Shown here piece after piece: positions 40,726 to 50,214 of a stretch of 64,000 nucleotides of DNA. A program made the position numbers and the translations under genes. How positions within the stretch are numbered: position 1 is the first letter of the stretch; each line of letters begins with the position of its first letter. Source of the DNA: Balanoglossus misakiensis (lineage: Eukaryota > Hemichordata); contig CM082576.2 of the NCBI GenBank assembly GCA_040954595.2, forward strand, positions 19,530,001-19,594,000, written 5' to 3'. The notes under the pieces were generated by a model that saw only the letters and a list, made by a program, of their open reading frames with translations, made no database searches and was not told where the DNA came from.

Positions 40726-40845
40726 CTGATCATCAAGTCTGTACCATTGAAATAAATCTGTGCAGAGTGGGTAAATTAGGCATTTGGTTCTTCAGATTTT
40801 CATAAGTTGCACTAAAATGCTATGTGGCCCACTACAAGGACAAAT

Positions 40846-42380
40846 AAGTCAAAAATGGCAAATTTGACGTTTACTTTGAGGTTGGCATGGGGCAAACGAG
40901 ACAATACAAGAACACTGAAACTCAATTAGTGAAACACTAAAGTTGTACTTTATTTCTCTAACAAACTTAGAGAAAATTTACATGGCCATCTTTTTACTCA
41001 GAGACCTGATGTTGAATTGAAATGTGGTAGTGCAGGTCCACATGAGTGCCGTGTACTAGCCTCTCTCTCTGCAAATCCATCCACAACTTGCGTGCAGATA
41101 GTGGGAGTCTGATGTAAGCAACTACTGCAGTTACAGTCAGGACGTAAGTGGGATAATTAAACAGCAGGGGATCATGCAATGCAAACACTTGAACTGGCCA
41201 GTAACGTTTGAATTGCTCATTTGCATACAGTTTTTCAACTTTTTTCACAACGAAAGTTAAGCAACTAGCAACCCATTTCTGACAATTATTTCACCCCAGG
41301 CACATTACTGGTACTATGAGTGTACTACATGTGATTTTTCATGAAGTTTTATCGAGAAGAATTTCTTTACTTCCACTGACAAAATTGTGATCACGAAATT
41401 CAAAGTGACCTTGAAGTTACAAAAAAAAAAAATATCAGCCATACCCACACAAAAATTAACCCCCTCAGGTTTTAGAAACATTATTAAACTCCTCTATTCA
41501 TAATTTTGACATGAATATATCCATGCCGAGAGTCAAGGACCACAATTTACTGTGCCATAGGTCAGTCCTGAGAAGTCAGTCAGCGTGAATAGTGTATAGA
41601 CTCCGTATGTAATATGCTAATGAGAGATAACGACGCGTTGAAAAGGAAGCCATTACGTCATGGGTTAACATGCGTTGACCTACTTCAATGCATACACATA
41701 TGGCAAACACGGCTGTACTCGTCGATGGCGAAGGCAATTTTTACACCGTCATTACTCCACAACGGAGCGGCTCACACTATTATAATTTCACGGTAACTTA
41801 GTTCAATATCTTCCTAACCTACCCAATTTTTTTCAAGACAAGAAATCTTTGCCGAGAGTCAAGGACCACAATTTAAACCAACATACCGAAACTGTCTTTC
41901 TCGGGAAATCGTCGTTAAAACTTCACGAAAAATCATCCTATCATTGACTATGGTGTTTCATACACGTCTTAGAAAAATGGGTGCACTACGATCACTTGTA
42001 GTACCGAAAATCTCCGTTTGAAATTTTTTCGAACTGGCCGTAACTGCCACTCAGCGACTTTCACATTCAAATAGATCTCTTTGATCTCACCGCCGTAATT
42101 ACCCCACTTACGTCCTGACTGGTTAATACTTACAAAGTGTATAACCTCCAACACCCCATGGACGGTATCATGTCATCACCAGTAGCTATAGGTTCTTTTA
42201 ACACCTTGAGAGAAAAAAATGGATTGTTACTGATAGATTACAAAGCACTGACAATACAAGAGGGGGAGGGGTAAGGTTTGTTGAGAGCAGTTGTTTTTTG
42301 CTAAACATTAGTGAAAATATGAAATTATTGACATGTAGGATTTCAATTTTATGATGTAAGAGTATTTTATAATATCTCAC
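40846..42380. other. AT-rich non-genic stretch with short inverted and direct repeats
   Basis: Apart from the possible exon at 40994-41248, I see no gene. A 26-base inverted repeat lies at 41134-41159 and 42096-42121 with one mismatch. A related inverted match lies around 41331-41365 and 41895-41940 (GATTTTTCATGAAGTTTTA against its complement). A 26-base direct repeat, TGCCGAGAGTCAAGG followed by ACCACAATTTA, occurs at 41524-41549 and 41850-41875, offset 326. The layout suggests a decayed foldback or an inverted duplication. Confidence 0.6.
40994..41248 (-). CDS. Unrecognised coding-like open frame, possible terminal exon
   Basis: An 84-codon minus-strand open frame of mixed, protein-like composition, for example RLPLSARKLWMDLQRER near its middle, ending HQVSE. 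A polyadenylation signal AATAAA on the same strand lies at 40949-40954, about 40 bases past the stop, which suits a last exon. An AG usable as an acceptor lies near its 5' end. No domain or family is recognised and no upstream exon can be joined to it with confidence. It could instead be a relic of a mobile element or a chance frame. Confidence 0.3.
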   Translation of the reverse strand: MKKVEKLYANEQFKRYWPVQVFALHDPLLFNYPTYVLTVTAVVAYIRLPLSARKLWMDLQRERLVHGTHVDLHYHISIQHQVSE

Positions 42381-43014
42381 CGGGACTTCAGTTGTCGCTG
42401 TAGTATTTAACCCAAGTTTAACTGTGCCACCCACGTCCATGCATGGCAAGGTTTTCTCTCCCAAAAGTTTCAGTTTGGTATCCCAGTTACCATCAGTTGC
42501 ACTTACTCCACGCCTTCTAAGTTGAATGCGATTTACCATCACAGGATTCATACTGTGGTGCAAAGACAATTAAAAACATCGATTGTAAGTCATTTAGTAG
42601 TGATACCATTGTGACCAAACCTCGTTTTAAAATACATGTAATCTGTACTCGAAACTATCATTTTTTTCTTTCTAGAATATTAGAACGCGCTCAAAAATAA
42701 AAATGCGACCTGTAAGCGAGTGCCGCGTTTCAATTGGTACTGACGATAAACACCGCCACTCGGAGATAAAATCAACGTTTTTTTTTTTTAATGCAAGTGA
42801 ACGCATGGAGGCGGCCATATTGAATTTAGGTTACATCCCAAGACATTCCGACTGGGCTTCAGGTGGATTCGGGAAAGGTCTCTAAAACATAATCGGTCAT
42901 CCAATTTTGTATACTAAATTTCTAAAAATGTAGGACATGGGAGGTTAACATACCCACAATGACTACACACAAAAAAGGGCCCAGGCGTTTCGGGGTGCGA
43001 TTGTTACGTACCTT
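42381..43014 (-). pseudogene. OB-fold (RPA-like) gene fragment, copy I
   Basis: Read on the minus strand, this begins with the last three bases of an exon at 43014-43012 and a GTACGT donor. About 350 bases of intron follow, homologous to the plus-strand intron of copy II (43275-43609), so 42665-43610 forms a large imperfect palindrome. Next come an acceptor (CACCACAG, 42560-42553) and an exon at 42552-42381 ending in a GTGAGA donor. The exon encodes the strand-turn-strand part of an OB-like fold: ATDGNWDTKLKLLGEKT, then DVGGTVKLG and NTTATTEV. Compared with copy III it lacks about 35 bases (the PLVINRYKTSS segment) and is frameshifted near its start. I infer a pseudogene. The OB-fold call rests on pattern, not on a search. 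Confidence 0.5.
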
Positions 43015-43843
43015 AGCTCCATCATCTGCAACCATGCAGCCAAGGAGTGGCAGTGAAATTGTGCCTCATTGAGGATACAGTCTAGATCCGGAATTCAGCC
43101 AACGGCAAACTGTTTAGCGTGCCTTGTATGCAGCAGGATGGCAACGTTCTGGAACTTAAATTCTGGAAAGAAAATCCGAAATAGCTGAACAGATAACAGA
43201 AGAGAGAATACATACAGCTCCGCAACTTTTCCACTGGAAGATATAATACCATTTGCCTCTATGATAGAGCAAAGGTATGTTATAATCGCACCCCGAAACT
43301 TATGGGCCTTTTTTTGCCGTAGTCATTTCGGGTATCTTAACCTCCCATCTTCTGCATTTTTAGAAATTTACTCTACAAAATTGAATGACCCATTACATTT
43401 TAGAGACGTTTCCCGAATTCAACCGAAGCCTAATCGGAAGGTCTTCGGATGTAATCCAATATGGCAGCCTCCATGCGATCACGTACATTGAAAATCCATT
43501 GATTTCATCGCCGATTACCGATGTTTATCGTCAATACCGATTCAAACGCGGCACTCGTTTACAAGTCGCATTTATTTTTGATCGCGTTCCAATATTTTAA
43601 ACAAACTAGATTACTGATAAAAATGCTCAAAATTTTTCCTCCAAATGCCACCTTTACGGATTCAGTCACACAACTTACAGACTACGCCAAACTTTTTTCC
43701 AGATCATACCTTGCGGGCGAAAAGCGATGGATATACCTGAAAAATTTGTAACAGAATTGTATCATCCGCCACAAATAATGATATCAGAAGTCGAGATATC
43801 TCCACAGAAGAAGAGGGTGTGCGTTGTAGGAAAAGTCCATGAT
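43015..43843 (+). pseudogene. OB-fold (RPA-like) gene fragment, copy II
   Basis: Plus-strand copy lying head-to-head with copy I. Exon A (about 43017-43274) matches copy III and contains FSVPCMQQDGNVLEL-type sequence near 43110-43165. It also has about 75 bases that copy III has lost, encoding ITEERIHTAPQ in a shifted frame. It ends in AAAG with a GTATGT donor at 43275. An intron follows, then exon B (43610-43843), which encodes GEKRWIYLKN and, after a frameshift, EVEISPQKKRVCVVGKVHDV, the first strands of an OB-like fold. It ends in a GTGAGT donor at 43844. At least two frameshifts make it non-functional. Downstream, the sequence switches to an inverted piece of the promoter end of the gene, so exon C is not in place. 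Confidence 0.5.
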
Positions 43844-43867
43844 GTGAGTACTGTCAAATGTTGCACA

Positions 43868-44400
43868 AATAGCCGTTAAACCTGAAATATAGATTGAAAG
43901 TGGATATTGTTTTACACAATTTTTGAACATTGAAGTAAAGTATTAGAATGATGGAATCCGATAAAAAAAGTGAGTTGGTAATTTCGGCATCCGACTTCGT
44001 TATTAAAAATGGAAAGGTTTGCGATTCGGTTCAAGTAGTATTTGCAAGTTTGAAAGGAAATATTTCATTGAAGTACAGTGGCAACTACTGCATTATTGAG
44101 AATCTTTGAAATGTTGATGAACGGAGACTTATAATAGAATAAATGAAAACCTACCTTTAACGGTGTTAGGGTTACTACACCTGACAGACCGCTGGTCTGC
44201 GTCCGACCGATTCTGAGCTCCTAGCTCTTGTGGAGACATGCGGAGGTACAGCGGGTTAACGGTTAGGAAGTGTTGATGAAAGGAATGATTAATTACATAG
44301 GCCAATCAGGATCCTGGAGTTAGATATTCGAGTGAAATGGTGAAAAAACGGGAATGCCGATTGGTTCAATTTAACCGGAGGGAAATTGCTACATTATATG
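43868..44400 (-). pseudogene. Inverted promoter and first-intron end of the OB-fold gene
   Basis: The reverse complement of this stretch matches 53200-53613 (5' leader, GTAGGT donor, first intron, TTTCAG acceptor and GTTTAACGG exon start) and, more weakly, 52378-52455. The long shared stretch around TCCACAAGAGCTAGGAGCTC is easy to see at 44215-44235 and 53250-53270. At about 43866 it abuts the intron of copy II in opposite orientation, marking an inversion breakpoint. Confidence 0.6.
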
Positions 44401-44406
44401 ACGTCA
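44399..44406. promoter_or_regulatory. Full CRE palindrome near the inverted promoter fragment
   Basis: TGACGTCA at 44399-44406, with a CCAAT-type ATTGG about 40 bases away (44360-44364). Both lie upstream of the inverted OB-fold gene leader on the minus strand. The chromovirus inserted about 27 bases away. Motif only. Confidence 0.35.
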
Positions 44407-44433
44407 GTTGCGAACGATAATGCATATATTAAG

Positions 44434-44962
44434 TGTTACGATCTGTATAAAGGTCAAATACGATTTCAAGGGTTAATTAAGCCAGAGCTCGGGAATGTCA
44501 ATGTTTGATAGTATTTGATTTTATGTATTTGAAGTAGATAGGGAGAGCGGGTGTTTAACTGACTGCTCTGATTCTCAATCATCACCGAACTGACTTTGTT
44601 ATATAACACTTTATGTAAATTGGTACGTATAGAGTTGACTGATGTCCAATGAAATTGTAACACATTGTATTTGTGATATTTTACATTATTAACCACGCCT
44701 TGAGAAAAGTAATTATAAGAGAACTTTGTTTCCAAAGTTAGAGAGAATAATCTAACGGGAGATGGGAGTACCTCAGGCTACTGAGCTCGTTCCCTTCCTC
44801 ATGTACTTTACTGGGCGTATTTGATGTACTATATAATTCCGGACAATAAATGAACGTGAATCAGATACGTGTCTCCGTGGATCACTGTTCCCGTCAGAGC
44901 CCGATACCTCATCGCTACAGATTCCCCGATGCATGAACAATCATGAGAAACCAGCCGTAATA
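44434..44962 (+). repeat. 5' LTR of the chromovirus
   Basis: 529 bp from TGTTACG to CGTAATA. It contains TATATAA (44830-44836) and AATAAA (44845-44850), so the start and poly(A) signals lie close together near its 3' part. No difference from the 3' LTR was found by eye, including the antisense 89-codon chance frame present in both. Confidence 0.95.
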
Positions 44963-44964
44963 CA

Positions 44965-44982
44965 TGGTGGAGATACGTGGGT
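44965..44982 (+). other. Primer-binding site of the chromovirus
   Basis: TGGTGGAGATACGTGGG begins two bases after the LTR end. The TGG start fits pairing with the CCA end of a tRNA. I cannot say which tRNA. Confidence 0.6.
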
Positions 44983-45039
44983 AGACGAAACAAATCCATC
45001 GGAGACAGAAACGGCGACGTCCAGCGGAAAGATTACAGC

Positions 45040-48000
45040 ATGGATCGCGAGATGCTAAACGACATGAACAGTCAATTATCGGAAATACGACAGGTTACAC
45101 TCAGAGCTGGAGGTCAGGTAGGCCCAGGTTTCTTTTCGGGTACAGAGACTGAGAATGCACACCGATGGTGGAAAAAATATATAGACTTTGCTGACTTTAA
45201 GCAATGGTCAGACGAGAAACGGCTTAAAGGAATCGGACTATATTTGACTGGTGAAGCGGAGCGATGGTTCTACAGACTGTCTGCTGAAAAGAAAAATGAC
45301 TTGACGACACTGCAAAATGTCTTCCTCGCTCGTTTTGATAAGTGCGGTCCGATGTGGCTGTATGACGAGAAACTGTTTCGCCTGAAGCAACTGCCGGACC
45401 AGACTGTTGAACAATATGCGGAATTAATATGCGAAAAAGCAGAAAAAGCGAAAAAGACTGATGAGGAACTACTATCTTTCTTCATGAACGGACTGAGACC
45501 GGACATACTAAAGTTCGTAGCGGGAATGTCACCTGAGGACTTCGAAACAGCGTACAAACATGCTCGAACAGCAGAGGTCGTGGCAGGATTACCAGAGACA
45601 GACGAGCCAGAAGCGGGTCTTTTACAACAAATCTCGACACGGATTGACGACATGAAACAAGAAGATGAAGAAATGAAGACCAAATCAAGCGCGGCAGATC
45701 ATCGAGGACGATCGACAAAAAGAGAGAAGAAATCGCCGAATTACAGAGCAAGAGAACGAACAATAGACAATAAGGTAAAGAGGAACAGATATAATTTTAC
45801 TGGACACTCTGCCCAACGTTTTCCTCGACATAGTCAATTTAATTCCCGTGCATGTTTTAATTGTGGGCGTTACGATCATATAGCTAGAAATTGTTCAAAA
45901 TATGGGTTCTCTGGAAATGTTTCGAAGCCTAGTCGGAAATTTTATTTTGATGGATCGTCCGACAGGAGGTCATGTACAGGTATAAATGCACTCGGGAAAG
46001 AGGGTGCCTATAATGTTAAAGATGGTGTAAACTTTGTTAACAAAGATGGGTGTGCTTTTCATGAGAATGTTATTCCAATTTCAATATGTCATGAAAAAGT
46101 GACGTCATTAATTGATACTGGAGCACATATTACTGTAGCTCCTATTCGGTTGTTAGAGCTTATTCCCGCTCTAAAGAATTATCCGATGTTCAAGTCCAGA
46201 TATAATTGTGTACATACAGCACACGAAGACAAATTGAAGGTAATTGGATTTATGAAAATACCTGCTTTTATTGGGAATAAGCGTGTATTACTGTATGTTA
46301 ATTTAGTTGAGTCTCTTCAGCATAATCTGATTTTGGGACTTGATTTTATGAAGCGTTATAGAGCTGTTATTGATTTCAAGGGTAATATTTTAAGATTACA
46401 ATCAGACGTACCGTTAAGAACAAATGTTGATGTTAACATTTCACCTGGAAGTGAAATGGTTATTCCAGTGAAAGTACCGTATAAATATCTTACTGGAGTT
46501 TTAGGTTATATTTGTGATAAACGAACACGCGTTACCCCGGGTATTTTGGTAGCTAAGGGGTTGGCCTATTCGAATAAGAATTTTCTTCCCATGCGAGTTG
46601 TAAACACTTTGGATACTGTGGTCAAAATTAAGAAAAACAGTGTTGTTGGAATGTTTTCGCCTTTGCCCCGTAATAGTGAAATAGTCCCACTCGATAATAC
46701 TGCCGTTAATTGTGTCTCACCTCAAGGGCCCCGTACACAGAAAGAGACGGATTATTTGATGGGTCAATTGAAATTTAATGAATTAGAGATAACTAAGGCA
46801 CAGCGTAAACAGCTTAGAGATGTTTTACTGCACAATATGGAAGCTTTTGTTGATTCTAGTGGTCGTTTAGGCAACTGTGATGTAATCAAACATACAATAC
46901 GATTACAAGAGGGTGCTGCCCCGTTCCGTCGCCCACCTTACCGAGTAACGCCTGAGAAAAGGCGTGAACTTGAGCGACAAGTTGATCAGCTGTTAGAACA
47001 AAATATTATCGAGCCGTCCACTTCACCGTTTGCTAGTCCAGTAGTTTTAGTCAAAAAGCCTGATGGTTCGTGGCGTTTTTGCACAGATTTCCGTCATTTG
47101 AATAATATTACAGTGCCTGATTCGTTTCCCTTACCTAGAACTGACGAATCTCTTGAAATGTTAGGCAAGAATAAGCCTCAGTATTTTTCGACGCTTGATT
47201 TACAGTCAGGATTTTTTCAATTGGAATTAGATGAAGAGAGCAGACCAAAAACAGCTTTTGTCACACATCAAGGTTTATATCAATACAGGAGACTTGCCCA
47301 GGGGTTGCGAAATAGTCCCAGTTGTTTTCAGCGTACTATGCAACACGTGTTACGCAATATTATGTGGCAATATGTGTTATGTTATATCGATGATATTATT
47401 ATATTTAGCAGCTCTTTTGAGGAGCATCTTCAACACATTGATACTGTCCTAACCAGGTTACGTCAAGCTGGATTGAAATTAAAGCCCAGCAAATGTCAAT
47501 TTATGAGAAAGAGTGTTAAATTTTTGGGTCATATTATCAGTAAGAATGGAATTGCGGTTGACGAGAGTAAAGTAACAGCTGTTAAAGAATATCCCCGTCC
47601 TCATACTGTCACACAGCTGAAATCATTTTTGGGGTTGGCCAATTATTATAGAAAGTTTATAAAGAATTTCTCGATCATTGCAAGGCCTCTGCATAAATTG
47701 TTGGGAAAGGACACGAAATTTGAATGGGATGATCGATGCGAACATGCATTTGAGAAATTAAAACATGTCCTGTGTCAAGCACCAATTCTAGGGTATCCTG
47801 ATATGAATGAAAATTTCACAATTTATACCGATAGTTCCACTCATGCCCTGGGGTTTGTTTTAGCTCAACGACAGAATGGTGTTGAACGAGTGATTTTATA
47901 TGGGGGTCGAAGTTTAAACTGTCACGAAAGAAATTACTCAATTACAGAATTGAAAGCTTTGGCCGTCATTCATGCTATCCGACAATGTGATCACTATGTA

Positions 48001-50214
48001 CGGAGCAACCATGTCACTATAGTGACTGATCACTCCAATCTGACTTACATGTTTAAACAGAAAATACCAAGGGGGCGTATTGGCCGTTGGATAATGACCA
48101 TGCAGCAGTACGATTACGAAATTATCTATAGACCTGGTAAGAAACATATGAATGCTGACGGGTTGTCAAGGAGACCATATCAACAATGTGAGGGGTACAA
48201 GTCTGACGTCACTGATTTAGAGCATGCGCCTGAAATGAATTACAAGCCTAACAGTCAGCCAATGGTAGATAAGTGTGTAAACACTGAGCCCATAAACTCA
48301 CCTTGTATAAATAATATACATACAGGGCAACAAACCGAACCTAGGGTTCATAATTCTGCTAATAGTGAGGACACATCTGGGTATGGGATTTTACTTAACA
48401 GTTCTAACGACACTTCTAACACTGACGTGGAGGAAAATGCTTCCAACACTGAAGTGGATAAAACATTCGACAGTGAGGTGCAATCACGAATGAAGGGAGA
48501 ACAGAGAAAGGATGATTATTTGAGTAAATTTCTTAATTATTTAGAGAATGATGAGTTACCAACTGATCAAAAGTTAGCTCGTAAATTTGTTAGTATGGCT
48601 CCAAATTATGACATTGTTGACGGGGTTTTGTATCATTTTTGGAAACCCACGGGGAAATCAGCTAGTAAATTAGATTGTGTTAGACAGGTTGTGATACCTA
48701 AGTCCTTAAGAAATTATGTTCTGCGGTGGGCTCATGATTGTGTTTTAGCGGGACATTTGGGATACACTAAAACGTTGGGAGTTTTAAGACAGAGGTATTT
48801 TTGGGAAAGGATGCCCCGGGATGTTAATATGTACGTAAAGACATGCGCACATTGTCACACACGAAAGAGAGCCACACCCCCTACTCATGCTAAGTTGTTA
48901 CCTATTCCAGTATCAGGACCCTGGGACCGACTGGGTATGGATATTGTGGAACCCCTCCCTAGAACGTATGATGGTCATAAATACATCTTAGTCCTTACTG
49001 ATTACTTTACTAAATTTCCACTAGCATATCCATTACGTAATGCACGAGCTGAGACAGTCGCTAAGATCTTGTTTGATGAAGTAATTGCTACTTATGGCAG
49101 CCCCAGAGTTTTGCTGAGTGATCAGGGATCGAATTTTTTATCCCAAGTAGTTCGTGAAACTTGCAAATTTTTCAACATCCAGAGGAAAGTTTCGACCCCT
49201 TATCGTCCACAGACTAATGGCCTTACAGAGCGCTTCAATGGTTGCCTAGTCGACATGCTGTCCATGTTTGTCGATAGTAAACAGAAAGATTGGGATCGGT
49301 ACCTAAGTTCAGTGCTTTTCGCTTATAGAGTTAGCCCTCAAGAGTCCAGTGGGTTCAGTCCTTATTATCTGTTATATGGTCGGCATCCCACATTGCCCAT
49401 GGATGTTGAGTTTCAGCCAGTTGAGGGGAGGACGAGAAATATAGATACACACCTTAAACATTTAGCTGCTAAAAGGGAGATAGCTCATAAAATCGCCAAA
49501 GAGAATATAGATCGATATCAACAGAATATGAAGGACCGTTATGATCAAAATATCCAACGGTCACAAAATCTTAAAGTGGGGGATCCTGTATATTTATACA
49601 CACCTTCTGTTAAACCAGGAGTTAATAAGAAATTCATACATAAGTGGACAGGTCCTTACATTATTTCTGAGAAGGTGGGTCCTGTTAATTACAAGTTGCG
49701 TTTCATAAATAGCACCAGGAATTATCGTAAAGTCATACATGTGAATAGACTAAAAAGAGCTTATTTGCGCCCCTCTGAGTTTGACTCATCCTCATCTGAT
49801 GAGTCGTGTGAAGAAAACGATGTCCCAGAAACCACAAATTATGAAAATGGGACCGAAATATGTCAAAGTCCAGAAGCAGAAACATATGCAGAATCAGAAA
49901 ATGGTTCTGATCAAATTGAGGGATTGGGATTGAGAGATTTGTCGTCAAGGACAAATCCCAGTGCATTCGATGAAACTGACAACAATGGAAATTGTCAGAC
50001 TAATGCTTCTGAGCCATTTTACGATATAGACAATGTGTTAAAGGGTCGATATAGAAATGGGAAATTACAGTATTTGGTTAAGTGGAAGAATTATTCAAAC
50101 AAACATAATACGTGGGAGGATGAAGACAATTTGAATGAAATTGCAAAAGAGTATTTGATAAGAAATCCTGTAAAGATACAAGGGAAACAGGTTATAGCAC
50201 ATTTGCACATTTAA
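45040..50214 (+). CDS. Gag-pol polyprotein with C-terminal chromodomain (Ty3/gypsy chromovirus)
   Basis: 1724 codons from the first in-frame ATG at 45040; the frame is open further upstream but has no earlier ATG after the primer site. Gag: a capsid-like region (WWKKYIDFADF, later GLRPDILKFVAGM) is followed by a CCHC knuckle at residues 272-285 (C272, C275, H280, C285). Protease: DTGA with D359. Reverse transcriptase: YIDD at 782-785. RNase H: D931, E970 and D997. Integrase: a zinc-binding HHCC region (AGHLGYTKT, then CAHC), the catalytic triad D1301, D1361 and E1397 with 35 residues between the last two, and a GPY motif (KWTGPYIISEK). Chromodomain: about 1661-1710 with aromatic residues Y1661, W1682 and Y1685. 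All catalytic motifs are present with no stop or shift. Gag and Pol share one frame, so no frameshift or readthrough signal separates them. The product would form cytoplasmic particles, copy the RNA to DNA and integrate it in the nucleus. Confidence 0.95.
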   Translation: MDREMLNDMNSQLSEIRQVTLRAGGQVGPGFFSGTETENAHRWWKKYIDFADFKQWSDEKRLKGIGLYLTGEAERWFYRLSAEKKNDLTTLQNVFLARFDKCGPMWLYDEKLFRLKQLPDQTVEQYAELICEKAEKAKKTDEELLSFFMNGLRPDILKFVAGMSPEDFETAYKHARTAEVVAGLPETDEPEAGLLQQISTRIDDMKQEDEEMKTKSSAADHRGRSTKREKKSPNYRARERTIDNKVKRNRYNFTGHSAQRFPRHSQFNSRACFNCGRYDHIARNCSKYGFSGNVSKPSRKFYFDGSSDRRSCTGINALGKEGAYNVKDGVNFVNKDGCAFHENVIPISICHEKVTSLIDTGAHITVAPIRLLELIPALKNYPMFKSRYNCVHTAHEDKLKVIGFMKIPAFIGNKRVLLYVNLVESLQHNLILGLDFMKRYRAVIDFKGNILRLQSDVPLRTNVDVNISPGSEMVIPVKVPYKYLTGVLGYICDKRTRVTPGILVAKGLAYSNKNFLPMRVVNTLDTVVKIKKNSVVGMFSPLPRNSEIVPLDNTAVNCVSPQGPRTQKETDYLMGQLKFNELEITKAQRKQLRDVLLHNMEAFVDSSGRLGNCDVIKHTIRLQEGAAPFRRPPYRVTPEKRRELERQVDQLLEQNIIEPSTSPFASPVVLVKKPDGSWRFCTDFRHLNNITVPDSFPLPRTDESLEMLGKNKPQYFSTLDLQSGFFQLELDEESRPKTAFVTHQGLYQYRRLAQGLRNSPSCFQRTMQHVLRNIMWQYVLCYIDDIIIFSSSFEEHLQHIDTVLTRLRQAGLKLKPSKCQFMRKSVKFLGHIISKNGIAVDESKVTAVKEYPRPHTVTQLKSFLGLANYYRKFIKNFSIIARPLHKLLGKDTKFEWDDRCEHAFEKLKHVLCQAPILGYPDMNENFTIYTDSSTHALGFVLAQRQNGVERVILYGGRSLNCHERNYSITELKALAVIHAIRQCDHYVRSNHVTIVTDHSNLTYMFKQKIPRGRIGRWIMTMQQYDYEIIYRPGKKHMNADGLSRRPYQQCEGYKSDVTDLEHAPEMNYKPNSQPMVDKCVNTEPINSPCINNIHTGQQTEPRVHNSANSEDTSGYGILLNSSNDTSNTDVEENASNTEVDKTFDSEVQSRMKGEQRKDDYLSKFLNYLENDELPTDQKLARKFVSMAPNYDIVDGVLYHFWKPTGKSASKLDCVRQVVIPKSLRNYVLRWAHDCVLAGHLGYTKTLGVLRQRYFWERMPRDVNMYVKTCAHCHTRKRATPPTHAKLLPIPVSGPWDRLGMDIVEPLPRTYDGHKYILVLTDYFTKFPLAYPLRNARAETVAKILFDEVIATYGSPRVLLSDQGSNFLSQVVRETCKFFNIQRKVSTPYRPQTNGLTERFNGCLVDMLSMFVDSKQKDWDRYLSSVLFAYRVSPQESSGFSPYYLLYGRHPTLPMDVEFQPVEGRTRNIDTHLKHLAAKREIAHKIAKENIDRYQQNMKDRYDQNIQRSQNLKVGDPVYLYTPSVKPGVNKKFIHKWTGPYIISEKVGPVNYKLRFINSTRNYRKVIHVNRLKRAYLRPSEFDSSSSDESCEENDVPETTNYENGTEICQSPEAETYAESENGSDQIEGLGLRDLSSRTNPSAFDETDNNGNCQTNASEPFYDIDNVLKGRYRNGKLQYLVKWKNYSNKHNTWEDEDNLNEIAKEYLIRNPVKIQGKQVIAHLHI

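Larger units (their letters stand above)
39813..40845 (+). repeat. 309-bp tandem repeat, three copies plus a diverged fourth
   Basis: Units start at TGACCATCAACTGAGTATC at 39813, 40122 and 40431 (period 309). A diverged unit starts with TGATCATCAAGTCTG near 40727 and fades out by about 40845. Units 1 and 2 differ at only a few bases. Unit 3 has more changes, including a poly-C run at about 40688-40700. Each unit ends with an ACCACAGAGGGCGCTATA motif. There is no coding potential beyond chance frames. Confidence 0.95.

Noticed and set aside
41614-41796. 60-codon plus frame
   Set aside because: Short, no splice or promoter context, and it lies between decayed inverted repeats.
44466-44735. 89-codon antisense frame in both chromovirus LTRs
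   Set aside because: It is identical in both LTRs only because the LTRs are identical. Its composition is not protein-like and no domain is seen.
44977-45039. GTG-initiated extension of gag-pol by 21 codons
   Set aside because: GTG starts are not expected in animals. The first in-frame ATG is at 45040, and the extra codons would overlap the primer-binding region.
45270-45879. Antisense frames over gag
   Set aside because: Serine- and cysteine-rich shadows of the real plus-strand coding frame.
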